Below are positions 1 through 5,380 of a DNA stretch of 6,845 nt, piece by piece. Numbering within the stretch: position 1 is the stretch's first letter; each line of letters begins with the position of its first letter. Source of the stretch: Promethearchaeota archaeon (GTDB lineage Archaea > Asgardarchaeota > Lokiarchaeia > Sigyniarchaeales > SOKP01); the NCBI GenBank assembly GCA_019057355.1, contig DXJM01000338.1:1-6845 (forward strand), read 5' to 3'. Below the pieces are notes generated by a model. The model had not been told where the DNA came from, did no database searches, and was given only the letters and a program-made list of their open reading frames with translations. The position numbers and the translations under genes were made by a program.

Positions 1-16
1 TGTAAAAATTAAAAAA

Positions 17-36
17 TAGTAGAGTTTTCCCTACCT
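17..36. other. small inverted repeat upstream of fdhD
   Basis: GTAG at 19-22 can pair with CTAC at 31-34 around a TTTT loop, with one further G-C pair after an A/C mismatch. It lies 36 bases before the first possible fdhD start. It could be the end of an upstream transcript or mean nothing; a stem this short arises often by chance in AT-rich DNA. Confidence 0.2.
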
Positions 37-69
37 AAACATTTAATTTCAATTAATGTGGGATGAATA

Positions 70-879
70 TTGCACAAAAGATCCATTAATATAACTCGCA
101 TGAAGAATTCTCAAAAAGAAAACACCCAAGATGTCGTCCTCATTGAGGATCCAATCGATTTAATTATAAATAATGAACCTGTAGTAAATATCATTTGCCT
201 TCCAAAGGATTTAAAAGAGCTCGCGGTGGGATTTCTATTTTCAATTGGTTTAATAAATTCTAAAAAAGATATCAAAGAAATGAAAATAAATGAACTGGAA
301 AAACGAATTAATATTGAATTAAGGGATTCAATTGATTTTAATCTGAATGATATGAAAATGAATCCCGTAAGCAGGGTAATAGATACCTCATGTGGAATTT
401 CCTCTCCGTGGAGAACCATCATTAAAAAAGCATTAGATGCTGAAAAGGATATGATAAACACCAAGGAGGGAACTAAATTAAATTCGGACATTATTTTTTC
501 TGCTATAAAACATATGAATAAAAATATGGACCTTTATCGTGAAACTGGAGGATGCCATGGCGCTGCAATATTCGATTTGAAAGGAAAACTTTTAAGCTTG
601 AAAGAAGATATAGGCCGCCATAATGCAATTGACAAGGTGCTTGGTGACATGCTCTTGACCCAAAAAAGCTTTGAGAATGTTTTTTTAACCTCGTCAGGAC
701 GTTTAACGGGAGATAGCGTGTTAAAAGCGATCAGGTCGAAAATTCCTATTGTTGCTTCAGTATCTGCTGCGATTGAATCCGGAATCCGGCTTGCTTTTGC
801 TCATGGAATCACCTTAATTGGTTTTATAAGAGGTGTTAGAATGAATATCTATACACATCCTTATAGAATTGAAGTCTAA
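70..879 (+). CDS. fdhD: FdhD family sulfur carrier / formate dehydrogenase accessory protein
   Basis: FdhD proteins pass sulfur from a cysteine desulfurase to the molybdenum or tungsten bis-MGD cofactor of formate dehydrogenases, in the cytoplasm. The 269-residue product has the family's usual length and landmarks: the EDP/NNEP opening (26-37), the LKELAVGFLFSIGLI stretch (48-62), TGG-CHGAA (about 159-166) and the hallmark EDIGRHNAIDKV motif. The sulfur-transfer loop reads SCGIS (107-111): the first Cys of the E. coli-type CxxC is present as C108, but the second is Ser. The start shown is a TTG (70-72), just after an in-frame TGA at 64-66; it keeps the Arg-containing lead-in typical of the family. 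An ATG at 100 is the alternative and gives 259 residues. No formate dehydrogenase lies in the window. The gene is 120 bases ahead of the hydrogenase operon and probably separately transcribed. Family assignment is firm; the start is not. Confidence 0.9.
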   Translation: MHKRSINITRMKNSQKENTQDVVLIEDPIDLIINNEPVVNIICLPKDLKELAVGFLFSIGLINSKKDIKEMKINELEKRINIELRDSIDFNLNDMKMNPVSRVIDTSCGISSPWRTIIKKALDAEKDMINTKEGTKLNSDIIFSAIKHMNKNMDLYRETGGCHGAAIFDLKGKLLSLKEDIGRHNAIDKVLGDMLLTQKSFENVFLTSSGRLTGDSVLKAIRSKIPIVASVSAAIESGIRLAFAHGITLIGFIRGVRMNIYTHPYRIEV

Positions 880-957
880 TTTAATGAGGTGCTTACATCA
901 GACCTACTATAATCAACACATTTTTATTAAATTCAATATTACACCAAATTAATACTA

Positions 958-965
958 TTTATAAT
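958..965 (+). promoter_or_regulatory. candidate TATA box for the vhuGA operon
   Basis: TTTATAAT stands about 38 bases before the vhuG start codon, in a 120-base AT-rich gap after fdhD. Archaeal transcription usually starts about 25 bases downstream of the box centre, which would give a leader of roughly 10-15 bases. A weak AAGTGA (984-989) could act as ribosome binding site. The AT-rich setting makes chance matches likely. Confidence 0.4.
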
Positions 966-999
966 TGAAATAAAAAAAAACAATAAGTGAAAAAACAAG

Positions 1000-2385
1000 A
1001 TGCCTGTTAAAGTAGCTTTTATGCAATTATCTTCATGTTGGGGGTGTCATCAATCCTTATTGAATGCACATCTTGGATTGCTTCGGGTTTTACCTGAGTT
1101 AGATATAGTTTATTGGCCTGCCGTCGTAGATTTCAAGCATGAATCATTAGTAGCCAGACCAGATGGTGATATCGTCGTGGGATTCCTTGAAGGGGTTGCT
1201 AGGACAAAACAAGATACAGCTAATATAAAGCTAATGAGAAAAAAATGCCAAATAATCGTAGCAATGGGTGCTTGCGCGGTTCATGGTGGTGTATACGGTT
1301 TAGCGAATTTATTTGACAAGGATGAGCTAATCGCTAGAAAGTTTACAGAACTAGAAAGCATATCTGAGGGGAGTGGAAGTGAACCAACTGTTCATGTTCC
1401 GGGTTTTGAAGATCATATCACGCTTATTAAGGATATTATAGACGTCGATGTTTTCATTCCGGGGTGTCCTCCAACAACAGAAAATATCTTGGCGGCAATT
1501 TTTTATCTATTGACACTTGTAGGCGAGAAACCAGCGACTCTTGATAAAAATAAATCCGTCTGTGATAAATGTCACTTGTTAAAAGAAGGATGCTTGTTAG
1601 ATAAAGGTACCTTATGTTTTGGATCAATTACGGCAGCTGGATGCGAAGAAATGTGTCCTAATAAAGGTGAAACATGTTATGGATGCTTTCGACCAACAGC
1701 GAAACCTGGTAAGAAAGTAGAAAAATTAGTGAGTATTTTAGAGAGCATTAATTCATTAACTCCAGAACAAGCAGCCACCATCCAACACTTCTTGGACTTA
1801 TATTTGGGAGTATCAAACATAGGAAATTTCTATTTCAGGGGAGATTTAATCCAAAGACTTGCATATGAACCAGAAAGTTATGCGGTTAAAGAGGTAGATG
1901 GAAAATTGACCTTAGATGTGTCTCCAACAGGAAATAAAATTATTGATAATATTGCCGGAACAGCATTATATTTATTAAAAGATGACCCCAATTTTAAATA
2001 CAGTTCAAAATCCGTATGTAGCCATTGTGAGAGAGAAGTTGCTGACAAGGTGCCAGGTGATTTAAAGCGTGACTACCAAGGTCTATCAAAAATGGACACT
2101 TGTTTCCTGGAACAAGGATATATTTGTTTAGGACCTGTTACTCAAGCAGGTTGTGGTACAATATGCCCAAATAAAGCTAATGCTCCCTGCTTAGGTTGCT
2201 ATGGACCCCCTGTAGGTGTAAAAGAACAAGGAGCCAAATTCATGAGCACTTTGGGATCATTATGTGCCGATAAAGATCCTGATGATGTTTTAAATCAAAT
2301 TAAAGATCCTGCAGGATTATTTAATAGATTTACATTGGCAGCGAGTACTTTAGGATATAAACGACATGATAAAGGAGGAGAATAA
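1000..2385 (+). CDS. vhuG: F420-non-reducing [NiFe] hydrogenase small subunit (VhuG/MvhG type) with a duplicated Fe-S domain
   Basis: This is the electron-transfer small subunit of a cytoplasmic group 3c hydrogenase, which passes electrons from the NiFe(Se) site in VhuA/VhuU towards VhuD and heterodisulfide reductase. The proximal [4Fe-4S] cluster ligands are visible as C13 and C16 (SSCWGC), C92 (GAC) and C156 (PGCPP). A domain with eight cysteines follows (C188, C191, C198, C206, C215, C219, C226, C229), enough for two more clusters. After an unrecognised linker (about 250-308) the same eight-Cys domain recurs (C340, C343, C368, C376, C385, C389, C397, C400). The second copy, with the GCYGP and EQGAKFMS stretches and the tail behind it, is the one most like methanogen MvhG. 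At 461 residues the protein is about 150 longer than usual (about 300). There is no twin-arginine signal, in keeping with a cytoplasmic enzyme. The vhuA start follows 4 bases after its stop, so the two are translationally linked. Confidence 0.93.
   Translation: MPVKVAFMQLSSCWGCHQSLLNAHLGLLRVLPELDIVYWPAVVDFKHESLVARPDGDIVVGFLEGVARTKQDTANIKLMRKKCQIIVAMGACAVHGGVYGLANLFDKDELIARKFTELESISEGSGSEPTVHVPGFEDHITLIKDIIDVDVFIPGCPPTTENILAAIFYLLTLVGEKPATLDKNKSVCDKCHLLKEGCLLDKGTLCFGSITAAGCEEMCPNKGETCYGCFRPTAKPGKKVEKLVSILESINSLTPEQAATIQHFLDLYLGVSNIGNFYFRGDLIQRLAYEPESYAVKEVDGKLTLDVSPTGNKIIDNIAGTALYLLKDDPNFKYSSKSVCSHCEREVADKVPGDLKRDYQGLSKMDTCFLEQGYICLGPVTQAGCGTICPNKANAPCLGCYGPPVGVKEQGAKFMSTLGSLCADKDPDDVLNQIKDPAGLFNRFTLAASTLGYKRHDKGGE
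1552..1746 (+). repeat. first copy of the eight-Cys Fe-S domain within vhuG
   Basis: This encodes residues 185-249, from KSVCDKC to SILES. It holds CxxC, C198, C206, then GC-x3-CP, then CYGC. Only six residues separate C191 from C198, a shorter loop than in the second copy. The similarity is at protein level. The helix before it (ENILAAIFYLL, 161-171) also resembles the helix before copy two (DNIAGTALYLL, 316-326), so the duplicated unit probably began upstream of the cysteines. Confidence 0.85.
2008..2259 (+). repeat. second copy of the eight-Cys Fe-S domain within vhuG
   Basis: This encodes residues 337-420, from KSVCSHC to STLGS. The cysteine order matches copy one, but the loop between C343 and C368 is longer, as in methanogen MvhG. 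Its CLGPVTQAGC and CLGCYGP stretches are close to the canonical C-terminal domain. I infer that this copy keeps the ancestral place near the C-terminus and copy one is the extra unit, but order of origin cannot be settled from one sequence. Confidence 0.85.
2371..2380 (+). promoter_or_regulatory. strong Shine-Dalgarno site that fixes the vhuA start
   Basis: AAAGGAGGAG overlaps the end of vhuG and lies 9 bases before the ATG at 2390. The upstream in-frame ATG at 2366 lies before this site and has no such sequence in front of it, so 2390 is the better start. Confidence 0.85.
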
Positions 2386-2389
2386 AAAT

Positions 2390-3637
2390 ATGGTAAAGGA
2401 AATAATTGTAGAACCAATTACTCGATTAGAAGGACATGGTGGGTTACACATAAAGATCGGAGCTAATGGAAAGGTGCAAGACGTGCAATTTAATATCACA
2501 TCCACAAGATTTTTTGAAAAATTTCTGGAAGGACGTTATTGTGAACATATTCCCCGAATTACTCCAAGAATTTGCGGTATTTGCCCCATCCCCCATCACA
2601 TAACCCCCACAAAAGCAGTAGAGGATGCATGGGGCGTGGAGATTCCAGCACCTGCCTATAAATTGCGTCAATTAATCATGAATGCCAAGCAATATAGTTC
2701 TCACCTGTTGCATTTTTATGCCCTGGCGGCACCCGACTTTTTATTAGGACCCATGGCAGATCCTGCTTTGAGAAATGTAGTGCACGTAATAAAAGAAATG
2801 CCTGAAGTCGGAGCAATGGCTTTAAAAATGATGGATTTCGGTCAGAAACTCTGTGCCGAAATAGGTGGCAAGTCAGTGCATCCGATCTCGGCCATTGTTG
2901 GAGGAATGAAAAAGTCCATGAGCGAAGAAGCAAGAGATAGTTTTCTCAAGCAAGTAGACGAGCAAATCGAGTTCACAAAAAAAACGGTTGAAATTGCATT
3001 AAAAGTAGTTGATGATTATTTTGATGTCATTACGAATATTGGGGTTATTCCAACATATTATTTAGGCATGACAAAGAACGGGGTTCATGACATTTATGAA
3101 GGTGATATCAGGGTTGTGACTCCTGATGGCAAAAAAATCGATCATGATTATCACAAATACTTGGACATTATAGGAGAGCATGTTCCTGCACACTCATATG
3201 CGACCCACACGTATTACAAGCCTGCAGGTTATCCTGAGGGAATCTATCGTGGGAATTGTTTGGCAATGATCAATGCTTCCGATAAAATGGCGACACCATT
3301 AGCAGACCAAGCACTCAAGCAGATGAGGGAAAGAATTGGAGTATGCCCCCATAACACCTTTGCATATCACTGGGCGCGAATCATAGAGACTGTAGAAGCC
3401 ATGGAAATGATTGCGACATTGCTCAAGGATCCTGATATAGTTAATCCAGATTGCAAGACACTTGATGTCGAACCAAGAGCGGGGAATGGTATTGGCATGA
3501 CCGAAGCCCCACGAGGAATATTGTTATATCATATATGGTCCGATGAACAAGGGATGTGTGAGAAAGCAAACCTGTTGGTGGCTACAAATCACAACATTGC
3601 TGGGATCGAAAAATCATTAATGCATGTCGCCAAGTAA
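2390..3637 (+). CDS. vhuA: F420-non-reducing [NiFeSe] hydrogenase large subunit, lacking the C-terminal metal motif
   Basis: This is the catalytic large subunit of a group 3c hydrogenase that oxidises H2 at a Ni-Fe centre. From the ATG at 2390 it is 415 residues. The N-terminal RLEGHG (E14 is the usual proton-relay Glu) and the first metal motif RICGICPIPHH (R60, C62, C65, H69) are intact. The second motif, DPCxxCxxH/R, which closes ordinary large subunits, is absent: the protein stops after NLLVATNHNIAG and MHVAK, where fused MvhA proteins run on for some tens of residues into the motif. The missing part is encoded by the selenocysteine gene at 5211, as in Methanococcus VhuA/VhuU. It is tightly coupled to vhuG. 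The stop is TAA (3635-3637), but the same frame stays open and coding-like behind it to 3694. Confidence 0.94.
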   Translation: MVKEIIVEPITRLEGHGGLHIKIGANGKVQDVQFNITSTRFFEKFLEGRYCEHIPRITPRICGICPIPHHITPTKAVEDAWGVEIPAPAYKLRQLIMNAKQYSSHLLHFYALAAPDFLLGPMADPALRNVVHVIKEMPEVGAMALKMMDFGQKLCAEIGGKSVHPISAIVGGMKKSMSEEARDSFLKQVDEQIEFTKKTVEIALKVVDDYFDVITNIGVIPTYYLGMTKNGVHDIYEGDIRVVTPDGKKIDHDYHKYLDIIGEHVPAHSYATHTYYKPAGYPEGIYRGNCLAMINASDKMATPLADQALKQMRERIGVCPHNTFAYHWARIIETVEAMEMIATLLKDPDIVNPDCKTLDVEPRAGNGIGMTEAPRGILLYHIWSDEQGMCEKANLLVATNHNIAGIEKSLMHVAK

Positions 3638-3694
3638 ATCATCGAAGACAAGGCATTAGAACGACTGAAATTACCGAAACCGTGGATAAAATAA
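3638..3694 (+). other. in-frame, coding-like 18-codon extension behind the vhuA stop
   Basis: After the TAA the vhuA frame continues for 18 sense codons to a second TAA at 3692-3694. The residues read IIEDKALERLKLPKPWIK, with hydrophilic, protein-like composition unlike the AT-rich spacer that follows. Fused homologues continue here with a helix of the AAxGLI type, so the extension sits where homologous sequence would be expected. It could be a former C-terminus cut off by a nonsense change, a sequencing error at one codon, or read-through sequence. No archaeal recoding of TAA is known to me. Confidence 0.5.
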
Positions 3695-3696
3695 AA

Positions 3697-3703
3697 TTTT
3701 TTT
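3697..3703 (+). terminator. T-run, possible terminator of the vhuGA transcript
   Basis: Seven consecutive T directly follow the vhuA extension. Archaeal RNA polymerase can terminate on U-tracts alone. The run overlaps the start of the TATA-like box of hdrC, so it may be no more than AT-rich spacer; some transcripts may pass through. Confidence 0.3.
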
Positions 3704-3712
3704 ATATAAATA
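3701..3712 (+). promoter_or_regulatory. candidate TATA box for hdrCB
   Basis: TTTATATAAATA lies in the gap between vhuA and hdrC, centred about 28 bases before the hdrC ATG at 3734. That spacing would put the transcription start at or next to the start codon, giving a leaderless or nearly leaderless message. The core ATATAAATAATA (3704-3715) recurs exactly at 5173-5184, before vhuU. Confidence 0.45.
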
Positions 3713-3733
3713 ATAATAATTAAAGTGAGAAAA

Positions 3734-4228
3734 ATGGTTAGCGTAGATTATGAATTAAGAAAAAAAGTAATGGATGCTCATATTCATGACGCATTAAAGT
3801 ATTGTTATCAATGTGGTCGTTGTACGGATGTGTGTCCAGTATCACGAGTAGCGCCTGAAAGATATAATCCCCGAGCAAATATAATGCTTTCATTCTTAGG
3901 TCTTAACATATTCAAGGGGCAACAAAATAACTTTGCGATATGGGGCTGTACTGTATGCGATACTTGCGATGAGATTTGCCCACAAAAAATTGAATTAACG
4001 GAAATTTTCGCGGTTCTAAAAAATATGAGCATAGCTGCAGGAGAAGGACCTGATTATTATACAACTCAAGCCTCAGCGATCTATGATGCAGGAAAAGCGA
4101 TTCCCTCTCAAGCTGCTATTGAAAGGAGAAGGGAACAATTAGGCCTTCCAAAAATAGAAGAACCGAACGTGGAAGAGGTTCAAAAAATTTTAAATGCAAC
4201 AAAATTAAATACAATTTTAAAAAAATAA
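3734..4228 (+). CDS. hdrC: heterodisulfide reductase subunit C (two [4Fe-4S] ferredoxin-like protein)
   Basis: HdrC relays electrons from HdrA to the catalytic subunit HdrB in the soluble HdrABC complex. The 164-residue product carries two classical CxxCxxCxxxCP motifs: C24, C27, C30, C34 (CYQCGRCTDVCP) and C72, C75, C78, C82 (CTVCDTCDEICP), which bind two [4Fe-4S] clusters. There is no membrane segment, so this is the cytoplasmic type and not the membrane-bound HdrE-linked type. The length fits HdrC proteins of H2- or formate-linked systems. The start chosen is the ATG at 3734; a GTG at 3725 would add three residues but has no ribosome site. Only a weak AAGTGAG precedes the ATG, and a TATA-like box at leaderless spacing suggests its own promoter. 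hdrB follows after 13 bases, in the common hdrC-hdrB order. Confidence 0.93.
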   Translation: MVSVDYELRKKVMDAHIHDALKYCYQCGRCTDVCPVSRVAPERYNPRANIMLSFLGLNIFKGQQNNFAIWGCTVCDTCDEICPQKIELTEIFAVLKNMSIAAGEGPDYYTTQASAIYDAGKAIPSQAAIERRREQLGLPKIEEPNVEEVQKILNATKLNTILKK

Positions 4229-4234
4229 AGGAGA
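4227..4234 (+). promoter_or_regulatory. Shine-Dalgarno site of hdrB
   Basis: AAAGGAGA overlaps the last bases of the hdrC stop codon and stands 7 bases before the hdrB ATG at 4242. It supports that start and translation of hdrB from a joint hdrCB message. Confidence 0.75.
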
Positions 4235-4241
4235 AATTAAC

Positions 4242-5120
4242 ATGACTGAATATAAAATGTTCCAAGGATGTACTATTGGTAATAGAATTCCTTTCCTTGA
4301 AGCATCTGCAAGAAAAGTATTTGACAAATTGGGAATAACGACATCAGAAGCAGCTTTTTCCTGTTGTCCGGATCCTGTTGGCTTTAATTCAGTTGACCAT
4401 GAGAGTTGGCTAGCAATGGGCGCAAGAAACTTGACAATTGCTGAAGATGAAAAAAAAGACATTATTTCTTTGTGTAACGGGTGTTTTCAAACGCTCAAAA
4501 TGGTGAATACAGAATTACTTCATAATGAACATGAAAAGTCAAAGGTTAACAAAATACTCGGCCAGATTGGAAGGGAATTTAAAGGAACCATTAATGTCAA
4601 ACATTTTGTCGAGGTGTTGCATGATATTGGAGCAGAGAAGATAAAGGAAATGATGAGCAAAGAATTAAATGGAATGAAAGTAGCCTGCCATACGGGATGC
4701 CATTATAACCGTCCTTCAGAAATAATGCAAACAGATGATCCATTTAAACCCAAGAAATTACGAGCAATTGTTTCAGCAACAGGAGCAATTCCCGTAGATT
4801 ACGAAGAGGAGACGCTTTGTTGTGGTGCTGGGGTAGGAAATGCAGAAGAAGAGCCCGCAATGCAGGTTTTAGCAAATAAATTAAAAAGTGCCAAGGCTGC
4901 AGGGGCAGAAGCCTTAATCGTTAACTGTCCTGCATGTTTTCAGCAATTTGATACCAATCAGAAAAAAGCAGAGAAATTAGCAGGGGAAGCTTTTAACATG
5001 CCCATTTTATACGTGACCGAATTGCTAGCTTTAGCATTTGGAGAGAAGGCAGATGATATTGGGCTAAAATTTCACCGCACTCGAACAAATCAATTACTAG
5101 AAAAATACAATATCGCATAG
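4242..5120 (+). CDS. hdrB: heterodisulfide reductase subunit B (CCG-domain catalytic subunit)
   Basis: HdrB holds the disulfide-reducing site, made of two noncubane [4Fe-4S] clusters, in HdrABC; in methanogens the substrate is CoM-S-S-CoB. The 292-residue protein has both CCG motifs complete: C10, C41-C42, C78, C81 and C153, C193-C194, C229, C232. The spacings (30, 35 and 39, 34 residues between ligands) fit or lie within a residue or two of the family pattern, so it is expected to be catalytically competent. It is a soluble protein with no signal or membrane segment. If the host is not a methanogen, the true disulfide or other acceptor is unknown. It is co-transcribed with hdrC; vhuU follows after 90 AT-rich bases. 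HdrA, the flavin subunit needed for bifurcation, is not in the window. Confidence 0.95.
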   Translation: MTEYKMFQGCTIGNRIPFLEASARKVFDKLGITTSEAAFSCCPDPVGFNSVDHESWLAMGARNLTIAEDEKKDIISLCNGCFQTLKMVNTELLHNEHEKSKVNKILGQIGREFKGTINVKHFVEVLHDIGAEKIKEMMSKELNGMKVACHTGCHYNRPSEIMQTDDPFKPKKLRAIVSATGAIPVDYEEETLCCGAGVGNAEEEPAMQVLANKLKSAKAAGAEALIVNCPACFQQFDTNQKKAEKLAGEAFNMPILYVTELLALAFGEKADDIGLKFHRTRTNQLLEKYNIA

Positions 5121-5172
5121 ACAAGATAGATAAAGAGACAGAAAATGATTTATTTTGATAAAAAAAAAATTC

Positions 5173-5190
5173 ATATAAATAATATAATAC
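5173..5190 (+). promoter_or_regulatory. AT-rich TATA-like element before vhuU
   Basis: The element opens with ATATAAATAATA, identical over 12 bases to that before hdrC, and ends in TATAATAC. A start of transcription about 25 bases from the first part would fall near 5202, after the Shine-Dalgarno sequence at 5194-5200, so the promoter and that site fit poorly together. The box may be spurious, with vhuU expressed by read-through from hdrB. Confidence 0.3.
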
Positions 5191-5193
5191 AAT

Positions 5194-5200
5194 AAAGGTG
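5194..5200 (+). promoter_or_regulatory. Shine-Dalgarno site of vhuU
   Basis: AAAGGTG lies 10 bases before the ATG at 5211. It is the main local evidence that translation starts at this ATG and that the TGA-containing frame behind it is really used. Confidence 0.65.
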
Positions 5201-5210
5201 CTAAAAAAAC

Positions 5211-5360
5211 ATGACTGATATTCCAGAAGGTGTGCTAAATATGTTGGAAATGATAGTCCGTTGTTATGATTGTTGACTATCTTGTGCTGCTCACATCACT
5301 GTTGTTGATGAGAAAGGCAAAGAGATCTATTCCCGAAAATTAAATGTTGGTTTAGGTTGA
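5211..5360 (+). CDS. vhuU: selenocysteine-containing hydrogenase subunit VhuU (C-terminal piece of the large subunit; TGA codon 22 = Sec)
   Basis: VhuU completes the Ni-Fe active site of VhuA. Reading TGA at 5274-5276 as selenocysteine gives 49 residues ending at a second TGA (5358-5360). The core is VRCYDCULSCAAH (16-28), matching the DPCxxCxxH motif that ends fused large subunits, with Sec22 at the first Cys (the terminal Ni ligand that is Sec in NiFeSe hydrogenases) and C25 at the second. The preceding VLNMLEMIVR (8-17) matches the helix before that motif in MvhA. In this family a protease cuts behind the His, which would here release the 21 residues after H28 and leave a 28-residue mature subunit. 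Oddities: Pro of DPC is Cys (C21), and C18 replaces the common Ala. It lies 1.6 kb from vhuA, behind hdrCB, not next to it. Without recoding the product would be a pointless 21-mer. No hydrogenase protease gene is present here. Confidence 0.92.
5274..5276 (+). other. recoded TGA: selenocysteine codon 22 of vhuU
   Basis: The TGA falls exactly at the first metal-ligand position of the large-subunit C-terminal motif, followed three residues later by Cys and then by AAH. Conserved coding sense continues on both sides. This position is the Sec site of known NiFeSe and Vhu enzymes, which makes a nonsense mutation an unlikely explanation. Confidence 0.92.
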
Positions 5361-5380
5361 TTGTTCAACAAAAAAATGAG

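Noticed and set aside
63..89. Eight-codon ORF beginning with ATG at 63, overlapping the fdhD start
   Set aside because: Too short and without protein features; a leader-peptide role cannot be supported from sequence alone.
885..950. Short open frame between fdhD and vhuG
   Set aside because: About 21 codons in AT-rich spacer, with no ribosome site and no recognisable motif.
2366..2389. Earlier vhuA start at 2366, overlapping vhuG
   Set aside because: It lies in front of the strong AAAGGAGGAG site and has no ribosome site of its own; homologues begin near MVKEIIVEPITRLEG.
3725..3733. GTG start for hdrC
   Set aside because: No Shine-Dalgarno sequence before it, and it adds only three residues; the ATG at 3734 suits the TATA spacing better.
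5294..5310. Small hairpin CATCA/TGATG 17 bases after the Sec codon, at a bacterial SECIS position
   Set aside because: Only five pairs with a seven-base loop and no bulged-U/GGU features of bacterial SECIS; archaeal systems use the 3' UTR, where a better structure exists.
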